The notes beneath the pieces were generated by a model. The model was not told where the DNA came from, made no database searches, and saw only the letters and a list, made by a program, of their open reading frames with translations. A DNA stretch of 64,000 nucleotides, taken from NCBI GenBank assembly GCA_020740775.1, contig JAHEWK010000031.1:1-64000 (forward strand), read 5' to 3'. A program made the position numbers and the translations under genes. Shown piece after piece: positions 22,535-32,979 of the stretch. Numbering within the stretch: the first letter of the stretch is position 1; every line of letters begins with the position of its first letter. This DNA comes from Ilyonectria destructans (lineage: Eukaryota; Ascomycota; Sordariomycetes; Hypocreales; Nectriaceae).

Positions 22535-23640
22535 CTAATCCCAATTCTTCTTTTTTCCCCTCCCAATGCGAACAGGAAGCTTCCTCTCTGGTGAAGCAAC
22601 GTGGATAGCTGACTGGTCAGTATCGCTCACAAAAGGATCACTCAATGCAGTGTCGTTAGTAGCCGAATCCCCGCTATCGTCAGCCTGAACCTCAACCTGA
22701 TCCTCAGTCTTCACAGGGCTTGGAGCTTCCTCCTTCAACGCTATAACGGATAGCTTCGGCGCCTTTGATTCCTCCTTAATAGTCGATCCGGGCTCTGATT
22801 TAATCGTACGTGTAGTTTTGCGTTTGCCAGGGTTCGGCGGTAATCTCTCTGACTCTAAATCGGAGGGTAGGCGATCAATCGCTCGCTTGCGACCCCGTAC
22901 GGCTCGTAACGGCATTGGTGACTCGTTTTCAGGTCGAGGCCTCGCGTTGAAGAAGCAAAAGTTCAAATTGACTGTATCACGCTTTGCAGCAATTGTGATA
23001 TTTGTCACACGAAAGAGATCCGCAAGCGTTGTTGTAGAATACGCAGCATCAGCGAACTCTACGGGGCCAGATGTAGCCCCAACGGTTGACACGGAATGAA
23101 CGACCTTCCAGTCCTTGACCGCGAATCTTGGGTCACATTGCTCAACGATGAAGTGTATCATCGAGCTATGGGATTGGAATCTTCGCCCCATAACGATTTC
23201 AATATTTCCCGTACGCTTGCCAACTAGCTTTGGTACCTTATCGTATACTTCGGTCTCGATACTGTCGATGATATTGTCATAATAGCCATCGCACAACCAG
23301 AACATGGCATGCAATTCGACAACTATGGGGTCCTTATGCCCCTGTGTGCCTGCGATGCTGTTCTGACGGTTCTGTACGGCTTGGACCATGGCGTTCTGGT
23401 AGGTATCAGGCCTCGGCCGTGTTCGTTGAGAAGGAATCGTCATAGCATTGCCTCGTGAGTTGGTATTCTGTGCCGTAATATTCGTCTTAGATGAGGGTGA
23501 ATCGGCTGTGAGATCGATAGAAATAGGGGTAACGGAGGTACTAGACGAGACCGTAGGGAGTCGTTGAGCGCAATGCGGGCAATAAATGGTGTAACGGGCT
23601 AGGCCCTGCTGGGCAAGGAGGTGCCTTGTCCTCTTGCTGG
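22535..23640 (-). CDS. Accessory protein of IE copy 2
   Basis: A long open leftward frame covers 22535-23640 and includes the internal Met at 23443. The N-terminal part has YTIYCPHCAQRLP, matching LCPYCGRRWP of copy 1, followed by ISIDLTADSPSS, which matches the copy 1 IDLT motif and looks like a SUMO-interacting motif. The middle domain (IHFIVEQCDPRF, then TTTLADLF, then LNFCFFNARPRPE) corresponds in order to that of copies 1 and 3. A basic segment (RGRKRAIDR, and GKRKTTRTIK) and a Ser/Glu-rich tail end in RGKKKNWD. The true start is unresolved: a separate first exon may begin at ATG 23878. No stop interrupts the shared region. No known family is recognised. Confidence 0.65.
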
Positions 23641-23931
23641 TCTGAGCACTGTTGCTCTGTCGACGACTTAGTCTATTTTGTCGAAGGATTTTCTGTCCCT
23701 TTCTCTTTCTTCTTCTTCTTTCCTCAGCTCGTATGTAAAACGCATGAGGACTATATAGCTGTAATTTACACTATTAGAACCCTTCACAAATGGCTTGAGG
23801 GAACTTCGTACGTATTTCCACATGACGGGTGCGATCTAGTGGACAATACTCCGTGGGAGGCGATAAAGGTATATCCATTATATGAGGCAAGAGAAGGATA
23901 AGAGAGCAATTCGCTTCCCAATTGTGCCGTG

Positions 23932-24058
23932 CTTCAACGTACGGATTAAATACCTCAGCAACCCCTTGCTAAATTAGGGCACACAAAACGCAGCCAAATC
24001 TTACCGTACTTCAGCGTACGGACTCTAGTCCCTTTAGCACCACTTTACTAAATTAGGC
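23932..24058 (+). repeat. Imperfect direct repeat near the right end of IE copy 2
   Basis: Two related blocks of roughly 50-55 bp each contain CTTCA(A/G)CGTACGGA(T/C)T and end in CTAAATTAGG (first about 23932-23988, second about 24008-24058). They sit between the accessory gene and the right terminal repeat and look like paired binding sites for the element's own protein. Confidence 0.6.
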
Positions 24059-24216
24059 TAAGAACATATCCCCCCATAGAAGGGTTTTTGCCTTTACGGC
24101 AGAATGCGGGCTTAATTGTAATTAAACAGGAGGATAAAGCGACATTGGCGTTAGCCTAGTAATGGAAAGATTGAAAGTTTGGGGTTTTGGTACACTGCCC
24201 CTTATGGCCTTCCGTA

Positions 24217-25501
24217 TTATTGGGCTATTTCGCGCACCCTCTGATAGTTGTTTCTGTCCAATCCTGCCCGCCCCTCTCAACATGAAACCCGTCGCGATCC
24301 CGAAATGAAACTCGCATTATGTAATACGCGTTAGATAAGCAATTGTTGTATCCGTTACGGTCAATTTGATCAAATGGATAGTGTTCTGTTGAATTGGTGG
24401 CATGTTGGAACACCAGGACTCCAGGGAGTCACATGAGAAACAGGAGATTGTCAGGCGATTCGGAAGGGGCTCGCCGAGCCTTCGGCCGGCTGGCCCGTAT
24501 TAGGAAGAAAAGGAAAGCAAGACCTCCCTGATAAAAAGGGGGGGAGCTACAGTGAACAGATACACAATACACACACATGTTCAAGGTCATCATTTGGTCA
24601 TACCAGCAATTCGACATGTTCAAAGCAGTGATGATGATGTTGATTGTTGCTTGGGCCCGGATCCCCAGGGCCGATCAGAGAGGGGTTTTCTGACACCCCC
24701 CTGACTAAGGTCAGGATATCGATCTATCAGAGGTTTCGTAATACAGGGTTACAATCCAACAGCAATCAATTTGGTGCACATCGCCGGAATCCAACTGTAC
24801 AGGGGCATCTTGCGATATCCTGATAAGCAGAACTTGTCGGATCCGTTACGGTCAATTTGATCAAATGGATAGTGTTCAAAGCAGTGATGATGATCTTGAT
24901 TCTTGCTTGGGCCCCGTTGGGCCCGGCCGGTCAGAGAGGGGTTTTCTGACACCCCCTCTGACTAAGGTCAGGATATCAGTCTATCAGTCTATCAGAGGTT
25001 TCGTAATACAGGGTCTCAATCCAACAGAACTTATAAGCTTCAAAAGCAATATAAAGCTGAATAAGGTCTAGAGCCGTTTTTGCGCTGGTGCTATTCCTAA
25101 AGGAGTTTAGATCTGACCGCGAAAATCGAATGCGGTTTAGTTTTGACCGCTAAATTCTGATTGGTTATAAGACACAGAGTCGACGACGAGGTCAACAACT
25201 TGCAATACAAATACAGCGACAACAATGAAAGAAAAGCGGTTAATGAGTCAATGGGATGGGTTAGAAGGCTCTAATATGTGACTTGAGCGTGTTTAAAATA
25301 ATTTTTATTTGTTTTTGGTTCTCACGGACTGTCGGGACTTTTCCGTTTGCGAGCCTCTCATCTGCCGGCTAATATCGTAAAAATTATTGCTGCTTCAGAT
25401 GAGCTGAGCTTGAAGTAGACATTTGGCGTGCGTCGCTGACCCGACGGGCATCCCGATTCATTGGATGACTCTTTTAATTCCCTATCACTTGTATATGCAT
25501 G
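24217..25501. other. Non-coding region with duplicated blocks
   Basis: No gene is recognised. Two similar blocks of about 150 bp lie at 24617-24762 and 24873-25027 in the same orientation. Both run from TGTTCAAAGCAGTGATGATG to CAATCCAACAG. A 36-bp phrase beginning CCGTTACGGTCAATTTGATC occurs at 24351-24386 and 24842-24877. These are probably pieces of an old element duplicated in place. Confidence 0.6.
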
Positions 25502-25503
25502 TA

Positions 25504-25835
25504 CCCGTTGGATCATGTGTGGGGCAAGCCCCAAGGCGATCCAACTAAGCAAGCTTAGTTGGCCACAAAATTGCGAGACAGCCACAAAACTGCGAGACAG
25601 GATCAAAGATCACATGAATTTTGCTATCAGATTGTTAACCGAAGAGAGCCCGATGCGATTTTCGAGAGCCAAATTTTTGAGCCGCAGATATACCTTTTGT
25701 ACTAACAGATTTACGCTAATTTCCCCGCCAACTCTGATGCTGTCTCGCGTTTTTGTGGCTGTCTCGCAATTTTGTGGCCAACTAAGCTTGCTTAGTTGGT
25801 TCGCCTTGGAGCTTCGCTCCACATGAACCAACGGG
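25504..25835. mobile_element. 332-bp MITE with long inverted repeats and TA duplication
   Basis: The first and last roughly 100 bp are inverted copies. The shared core contains CCAACTAAGCAAGCTTAGTT and then CCACAAAATTGCGAGACAG. The ends read CCCGTTGG at 25504 and CCAACGGG at 25835, each flanked by TA (25502-25503 and 25836-25837). A TA duplication points to a Tc1/mariner/pogo-type source. The 130-bp centre has no coding capacity. It lies 173 bp left of the pogo element, whose ends also start CCCG, but the two terminal repeats are otherwise different. Confidence 0.8.
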
Positions 25836-27418
25836 TATACCTCGCGCTAAAAGCTAACCAGAAAGAGTCTGGAATTCCCCGCACTTGCTGCTCCTGAACC
25901 AAGTCTGTGGAAATAACGGTCAACTTGTTTTTACTGAGTGAGCCTCCAAAAATCTGCTCGTCTTTTCTCTGAGGCAAGTTCTATATCGATGTAATTGAAA
26001 ATGAAGTCTACCCGGCGGGTTGACTAAGCCTGCGGCCGAGGCCCCCACCTCTCCTGGCGGAGAGGTGGTATCACAACCCGTATCTGCGTCACTTGCGTAT
26101 CCGCTTCGTGCCACTTTGAACTATCACAACTTCGTCAATTTAAGCTCCCTTGACTTCAAATTGAAGATATATCTTCTTATCAATCTTATTTCATCATGCC
26201 CCAAAATTTGGAAAAGTCCCGACAGTGTGCGGCCCGCGCGGCCCGTGCCTATCTCTCCGGCGACTACGTCACACGTACAACGCGGGGGAATCTTGCACCC
26301 CTGTAACGGGCTGTGCCCGTAGGTGGCCTCGGGAACCCTCGGCCTTTCGTGGCCCACTTTTACCTTTAAGCCACCATGACGAGTATATTTATGGATGGAC
26401 CTCCTCTACTCTCTTTCTCTTCTTCTTCTTTCCTTAAGTTTGGTATACTCTGTAGAGTGGCCTAGCTAGTTGCAATACACTACCTTGAGACCGTTACAAC
26501 CCCCGCGCCAGCTCTCAATCCTTGATATGGCCGCCTTACACCACGCCAGCGGGCCTCTTACGAAGAAATATATACGGCTGTTGAAAGAAAATTTGCCTCT
26601 TCCAGGTGATAATAAAGGCGGCAATCCACCTGCCCTTTCACAGGCTGAAGAGAAGGCGTTGGTTACGTATATCCGTACCGTTGAAAAGAGCGCATTTGCG
26701 GTCACAGAGAACTCTATCCGCAACTACGCCAACTTCATAAGGAAATACCGTATCAAAGGCCCTGTGACGCCGGTCTCGAAGTCTTGGGTCCGGCGGTTTA
26801 AAAAGAGGCATCCGGAGCTGCAGTGTAAGGCGCCAAAAATCAAGGAAATTGCACGAGCTGGAGCAGAGCTTGATATCGAAAGACTGGAAGCTTGGTTTGA
26901 AGAATATGCTGCAGTCCTTAAGGAGCTGGGTATTACTCCAGCTAATCTATGGAATTTTGATGAGACTCCCTTACAGCTAGGGTGGGTTGATTCTTTTATG
27001 CGGATTTTTTCAACCCGGATGAAGAAAAATACAAGGCCTGTGACTTTTCAGCCGGGAAATAAAGAGTCATTGACATCAAGTGGATGTCACAGGTCTTTTT
27101 TGGTGCGGGGTCGCCCGCCGACCCCGCAGATTACCGCCGTGCCCTTGACATCACCCCAAAAGTACGGATGTCAACTCCGCAACACCGTTGCGACCGAAAT
27201 ACTGGATATACGAGGGTGAAAGCTATACCGTCCGATAGCGCCTATTCCGGTGATCAAATGCACGTTCTTTCATATTGTGGAGTCGCTTGGTTCAATTGTT
27301 ATGGTGGTTTAAAATTTCACCCGCCTGCACCGGCCTAGCCCCAGGTCACACAAAAAACAAACATTTTGCACCAAGTCAGTCAATAAACCCCTGATTTTCG
27401 ATCTACAGTAATACCTAA

Positions 27419-30244
27419 TTACAGACTTCTATACCAATTCCTGGCCTTCCTGTCGTTCCTAATGGATTTGAACACTTTGTCAAGCGAATTAGATTTCCGT
27501 TCCGCATCCATTTGCTTCGCTACTACGTCCTCCGCGATATGCTCTGCTGCAGCCCGCCGAGTAACCTCGTCAATGATCATCTTTCTAGTAGAGAAATACT
27601 GCTTTTCAGAGGATGGTCGCCAGTGGGTTCCCCAGTCGCGTTCAAGGCTATCCACAGAGGGCATTCCGCCTAGGCCGTAGCGCCACAAACGTAGCAGATC
27701 CTGAACCGTCTTAACGGCTCGCGGGAGCTTATAGCTCGGGGGTTGAGATCTTTCTGCAACTGACTGACTGGCTTCCCCATTTCCCTGACCCTGCTTTGGC
27801 GCAGCCGCAGTTTGTGTGGGAGGAGTAGTATCAACGGGTCGGGCCAAGGGCGTGGGAGTAGTTTCCGGGGATACACGGCGCCTCTGCTGACGCGGTTCAT
27901 GGCCGGCGTGCACCTCCCATTGCAAGGTAGCCTTAGACCTTCCAGGGGTCCACGTGACTGTAAAGGAACCGCCAGTCAGGTCGTCCATCTTGGTGGCTAG
28001 GATCTGACTAGCCGCCATCAGCTCAGTGTACCTCTGTTGAGCTAGTTGCTCAGCCGCCAACTGCTGGGCGGCTACGGTTCGAAGTTGAGCTGCGACTACC
28101 GGGACTGCTTTCTGAATGGCCGTGACGTGTGATACCTCCTGCGCACGTTTGCAAGCGTCCTTGATTTGGACCGCGAACGCTGCGAACTCCGAACAGCGAA
28201 AGACCGGCTCTTCGAAGATGGGGTGGAAAGGGTAGTGCTCGCGTAGGAAAACCGCGTCCTGCAGGACCACTTCTCGTAGCCACTCCAGTAGTTCCAGAAA
28301 AGCACCAGCAGCCATATTGGCTTCAACGCCGAGCTTCACGGCTTCCTCTGAACTAGGGTCATCGTGTGCTGCCTTCCACTTATCTAGTTCAGGCCAGACC
28401 AGAGCTAATAGGGAGGCAGGCGGTCGCACAGTAGCACGTGGCACAAAGTAGGTTCCTGACCACTCTGGGTCAAAGTCGGCCACTGCCCGCATAAACTCGA
28501 ACGGTAGGGAGGTAAGGTAACAGCCAGTCATCTGATCCCCGTTATTCCACCTGCCCGCCCGGCGAATCTGTGAGCAGTTAGTTAGAGTAGGTGTAAAAGT
28601 AGATAGGATCGTGTAATAGGCAGGGGGTTGTGTAAAGCGTGGCCACTTTACTAGGGCTGAATATGCAATTTTGGCTGACTTTAGCCGAATTTGCAATTCC
28701 TCCATACAAATTTCCACAGTTCAGATATGCCCAGTGCTATACTGACATCCGCTATACCTAGTTGCACTACGTACCTGACCTTCGGCCACGCCTGCAATAT
28801 CTGCATTCTGCGTGCCGGCTACCCGAGGCGCGTGGCTGACTTTGCTGACCTTGATACCTGCCTTCTCATAGAAGCGGGAGGTCCAGTCACGAGCAGTCTG
28901 ATACGAGAGGGGAGCTATATAATAGTCAGGAAGTGTTGGGGACGGAGGGCGAAGTTACGCGGTGGCACAACACAACACTAACCTTTCGGCTCCTTCGCTG
29001 ACCGCCGCAGGACCTTTATCCCGTACCAGTCTTCGCTTTTTCCAAAGACTGGAAATTTCTCAGCCTTTTCCGCCTGCCAACGCCAGAAGAAGAAGAATGC
29101 TAATGCGCCGATAAGACAGGATCTCGGATCTCGGTGGCGGAGGGCAGCGCCGTATTCCATCCGCCCGTGTTGGTTCGTCTTCCCGCCGTTCATCACAACG
29201 ATCAGTGCCTTCGTAGTAAATCCTTCAGTTTTGAGACCTTCGTTTGGAAGGCCGAGGCAAAAGCAGTCCGCCAGTTCCATCGGGAGCCGGTTACTCGACC
29301 GTAGCAACATGTGATTCCCGAACAGAAAGTCGACCTGGGTCCGTAAGGCGCTGCCGATAGATATCCGATCTCGTTCAGCCCAGGCTACGGCGGTGTGGTC
29401 TGGTATCTGCGCCGGCGAGTATACATCTCTTAAGGTCCCCACGCCTCTATCGGTATACTCTTTTCGCTTCTTAGACCACGTAGTGGCTAGGATACTGCGC
29501 TTGAGAGCTTTCAACGCCACGCCTTGTGGCCGCAGCGCAGGGTTGATCCCCCTAGTTTTCTGCTCATCGTAGAGCTTTTGGATCGCTGAGACGTACCCAC
29601 GTACAGAATTATACTGCAGTTTAAGCTGGGACTCGAATATTTCGAAGTCAGAGTCAGAGCTACTGCTACTACTACCATCCTTACCACCAACATAGATGGT
29701 GTCCCCTAAAATAGATGTGAATGAGCTGGGGTCCCGAGGGCCAGACTGCTCCACGGCAGCAACTGCTTAGCTTACCTGGTGCATATTTCCGTCGTTTCGC
29801 AGCCTTTTTCGCTTCCTGTTCCTCGAGGTGATGTTTCCTTTCATGTGCGGCCCTCTTTCCCTTCCTTGGAGCCCGGGATACTACAGCCTCTTTCATAAAG
29901 AGCAGTAGTTTGCCTTCATCGACGAGATCTCCGGGCAGCTGTTGACCAGATGGAATCGGGTCCTGTGGAGGCCATCCTGCAGGTATAGCAGGCCAGTTTT
30001 GCTTACACCAGCCCTGCTTATCGTTACTAGGAAAATCCAAGGTAAAATAGAGCCTCCTCTGTGTATATAGGTGTTGCAGATGCATCTGCATCTATCTGCA
30101 TGTACTAACCTGCCATTCCTTCTGCTTAGGCTTGTAATTCCTCAACGTATTCGGCGGCGTGGTACTTTCTAGATCCAGTAGGTAGTGCTCGATAGCCGCC
30201 CTAACCCTGGGATCCTTAATTGCGTTCGAATCCGTAGATTCCAT
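27419..30244 (-). CDS. Crypton tyrosine recombinase with GCR1-like C-terminus
   Basis: Five exons on the minus strand (30244-30110, 30058-29776, 29705-28983, 28914-28775, 28567-27419) join in frame through GT-AG introns, giving 809 residues from MESTDSNAIKD. The recombinase part has a first-box arginine in HMLLRSSNRL (about residue 280), the HxxR box in SHAPRVAG, the RAGRW box, and a likely nucleophilic tyrosine in GCYLTSLP. The order is that of fungal Crypton and Ndc10-like proteins. A Gln/Ala-rich coiled region follows, then a GCR1_C-type DNA-binding segment (YGLGGMPSVDSLERDWGTHW, about residues 700-720). No stop or frameshift is present, so the gene looks intact and could mobilise the insertion. 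Confidence 0.88.
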
Positions 30245-30394
30245 TGCGTTGTGGTGGCGGGTTATGGTTGGTCGGTGATGGGGATAATTGATGCTCCTGC
30301 CAAAATGATGGTGATCTGTCCAAAAATGAAGGCCCTGCACCGCCTTTGGCGGCCACGGACCCTCAATTTCGGCCTGAAACGCCGGTCATCCGAG

Positions 30395-30448
30395 CGAATC
30401 CCTATTGAATTCTGAAGGACCGGGCCTTCAGATTTGAACAGGGATTCG
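30395..30448. repeat. 54-bp stem-loop near the Crypton right end
   Basis: CGAATCCCT (30395-30403) pairs with AGGGATTCG (30440-30448), and inside it TCTGAAGG (30411-30418) pairs with CCTTCAGA (30425-30432). It lies 64 bp inside the Crypton right boundary, upstream of the recombinase start, and may be a recombinase-binding or regulatory site. Confidence 0.6.
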
Positions 30449-32513
30449 TATGGGGGCCGTGCGGTCATTCGGCGACCGGACGACCCGTCGTCGGGCGCGA
30501 AGACCTGTGACACCAGTGGATGCTATCAATGCAGCCGGCCGGGCAATTCCTTCCTTTCTTATTCTCAGTGCAAAGGTATTGCTAGAGGAATATGCCCTAG
30601 CTGATATCAATGAGGAAGTGGTCCTCACACAGACCTCTACTGGCTTCAATAATGCCCATCGAGCCCTGCAGTGGCTGCAGCACTTTAATCGTCATTCCTT
30701 TGCCCTGAGCGATGACTTCAAGGGCTTTTCTATCAAGACCTGGTTCGGATATGACTCTGACTTATCCCGTAGTCAGTGGGATGAAAAGGTAGCTTATACG
30801 AAGTCATATATGACCAGGAAGACAAAGCCGGTATTCCGGCTGCTGATGATGGATGGGTTTTCTGCTCATGAAGACCCTGAATTTATCTGGTATTGCAATA
30901 AATTGGACATCATCCCATTCCGGCTTCCTTCACATACCAGCCATCTATTGCAGCCTCTAGATGTTGGTGTTTATCAGCATCTAAAAAAGGAACAGCGTAT
31001 TGCCCTTGCCGACTTCATCACGGCCGGCGGTATGCGAATTACTCGATATGACTTCCTCAATCAGTGGGACCGGCTTTTTGAAGCAGCATTTCGGCCCTGT
31101 TATATCTATGCCGGCTTCGATAAATCAGGTCTTATGCCATTGAAGCCAGAGATGGTATTAGGGCCACTACGTCGGGCTGCTTTAGATCTCGAAGAGCCCT
31201 TATTTCCTAAGCTTATTCACAAAGGAACAGTCTCACCGAGGAAGGCAAAGAGGAACTTTTCAAAGATAGAAAATAAGCTTGAGATTCTAAGCAGCCCTAC
31301 GAGAGCTAGAGTTGATGACGTTGCTGCCTGCCTTGACCTTGCAATTATCACTCAATCAGCCCACAAGCAGATAATTTATCTTCAACGGGAGCGTATTCGA
31401 GTTGAAGCCCGCCGTACGAAGACATTGAGACGCATCCGGGTTGACGATGGTGCCTTTACTATAGCTCAGATACGTGAGAAGGTTGCAGACCGAGGCTATG
31501 AGGAATGGGCTAAGGAAGCTAAAAAGCAGGCTCGTCAGCAGGAAGCTCAGTGGCGTGAGATGAGGCAGGAAGAAGCTGCTAGACTGAAGGCTGCTAAGGC
31601 AGAAAGACCTCGCCTGTACGGTCGAGCTGCTGCAAGGGCAAAGGAGGCACAAGAGGCAGCTGACGCAGTTGCCTTGGAAGAATATCGCCAAAGCCTCATT
31701 ACGCCAGAGGACCTTGAGATTATTGAGAATGCAAGGCGGCGATGGAATCAAGCTAATGATGACACACGAAGCTTCTATTATTCAACATTCTCAAAGCCAA
31801 CGCTGGATGCTATTCCAGAGGTTGCTATGTGGTTGCAAAGCCGGGCTACAATTATATGTGCCCCCTCTACGAACTACGGTATAGATGAGGCTGATGGAGT
31901 TGATGAGGCTGATAGCGTTGATGGCGTTGATGGGGCTGACGATGCCGATGACTTCCTCTCTGTCGTATCGTCATTGGAATTACCGGTCTTGCACAACGAG
32001 GAAGACTATGATAGTGATGATATTGAGATCATTACTAACACGCAGATTGATGCTACAATGCAGTCTTTTTCAAATATCCAACAACGGGCAAATGAGGAAG
32101 AAAACAGCGCTCAAAGTCAGCAGCAAATACACACAGAGAGCTATGGGGGATTTGGTTACGAACGCATGCGTAATACCTATTCAGATGACGAAGAGGCTGA
32201 GCCCTCTATTCTCGTAGGAGGCCGGCAAATTCGGGTCCCAAAGGTACGGCAGCGGGGCTAGGGTCAGGGTTCAATCAGCCACAACATTTTAGTCTTTAGA
32301 GAAAAATGTAACAGGACCTCGATATCAATTGATCAGAAGTATACGATTCACATGATATTTTTATTTTATTTTGATGACCTCAAATGAACGTGGTGGCTTA
32401 CACCAAAGTGGCACGAAGCGGATACGCAAGTGACGCAGATACGGGTTGTGATACCACCTCTCCGCCAGGAGAGGTGGGGGCCTCGGCCGCAGGCTTAGTC
32501 AACCCGCCGGGTA

Positions 32514-32817
32514 GTAAACCGTAAGCTGACTGGTTTATGTTGGCAGCTGAAACGAGGCGTAACGTACTGAGCGTGGGGTGGCGAATCACGTCTGATAATG
32601 TTAAGAAGTATTCTTGAGTAATCAAATTGTATTGAAAGCTGAGGTAGCTAGAGTGTCTGTCTAAGGGTTGTTGTGTGGTCTTTTATAGGCATGGTCTGGA
32701 GAGGATCTCACGATGTCCATCGTGAGATGCCGTCGCATTCTCACTCGCACGGAGTGAGAGAGTGACCGGGACGACGGGTTCCGGAGTGAGCGGTAATACG
32801 TTGATCCGTGCCGTGAC
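32514..32817. other. No gene recognised
   Basis: Flank to the right of the pogo element. A small palindrome CTCACGATGTCCATCGTGAG is visible at about 32706-32725. Nothing coding is recognised before the pogo-like fragment that follows. Confidence 0.4.
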
Positions 32818-32979
32818 AAATATCACCTCGCCAGCTGGTACCAAGAAAGCAACCTTCCGGGAGATTTGGCTATTGCGACAACTCAAAATGGCTGGACCGA
32901 TAACGAGACGGGTCTTGAGTGGCTCAAGCACTTTGACCAGCACACAAAGACCTGATCCAACGGCCGCTATCGTCTTCTA
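32818..32979 (+). pseudogene. Fragment of another pogo-type transposase
   Basis: The translation reads WYQESNLPGDLAIATTQNGW, then TDNETGLEWLKHFDQHT, a stop, and NGRYRLL. This is the central part of a DDE_1 domain immediately before the second catalytic Asp. Only about 54 codons remain, and a TGA interrupts them. It is from a different pogo family than the neighbour at 26011-32511, whose matching stretch reads QTSTGFNNAHRALQWLQHFN. Confidence 0.7.

Larger units (their letters stand above)
19491..24216 (+). mobile_element. IE copy 2: three-gene integrase-type DNA transposon
   Basis: The element is 4,726 bp. Perfect inverted repeats of about 39 bp bound it: TACGGAAGGCCATAAGGGGC from 19491 and its complement ending at 24216. 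The first five bases TACGG match the ends of copies 1 and 3. The interior holds a Cys-rich gene (19695-20487), the transposase (20887-22507) and the convergent accessory gene ending at 22535, 27 bp from the transposase stop. The CGTACGG motif recurs inside both ends. Flanking hexamers (CGTTCT and TTATTG) do not match, so no duplication is visible. Confidence 0.85.
27085..30512 (-). mobile_element. Crypton inserted in the pogo transposase
   Basis: The 3,428-bp insertion lies between two halves of one transposase gene, so its limits are visible. The left end reads TGTCACAGGTCTT at 27085 and the right end AAGACCTGTGACA at 30512, a perfect 13-bp inverted repeat. An imperfect direct repeat covers the junctions: TGACATCAAGTGGATG (27071-27086) and TGACACCAGTGGATG (30508-30522), with AGTGGATG shared exactly. 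It carries one leftward tyrosine-recombinase gene. Cryptons insert by recombination between short matching sites, which fits the direct repeat. Confidence 0.85.
26527..32261 (+). pseudogene. Pogo-type transposase split by a Crypton
   Basis: The left part (ATG 26527 to about 27080) has an N-terminal HTH, then a CENPB-type HTH (SKSWVRRFKKRHPEL), then the start of the DDE domain with WNFDETPLQLGW, where the first Asp lies. The right part (from about 30513) resumes at VDAINAAGRAIPSF and contains LLMMDGFSAHEDPEF (second Asp) and PFRLPSHTSHLLQPLDVG (third acidic residue), the usual DDE_1 motifs. A long coiled, charged C-terminus with Glu/Ala-rich helices runs to 32261. The Crypton at 27085-30512 splits the two. 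Across the break the left copy of the target has one extra base, so simple excision would leave a frameshift. This transposase is therefore currently inactive. Confidence 0.9.
26011..32511 (+). mobile_element. Pogo-type transposon with a Crypton inside
   Basis: Terminal inverted repeats of 108 bp (26011-26118 and 32404-32511) appear identical throughout. They start CCCGGCGGGTTGACTAAGCC and are flanked by TA on both sides (26009-26010 and 32512-32513). This is the Tc1/mariner/pogo signature with exact target duplication. Total length is 6,501 bp, of which 3,428 bp is the inserted Crypton, so the parent element was about 3.07 kb. The near identity of the repeats suggests a young element. Confidence 0.95.

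Noticed and set aside
27812..28981. Plus-strand frames inside the Crypton
   Set aside because: They are short, lack domains, and lie antisense to well-supported recombinase exons.
31356..31751. Minus-strand hydrophobic frame of 131 codons
   Set aside because: Antisense shadow of the charged coiled C-terminus of the pogo transposase.
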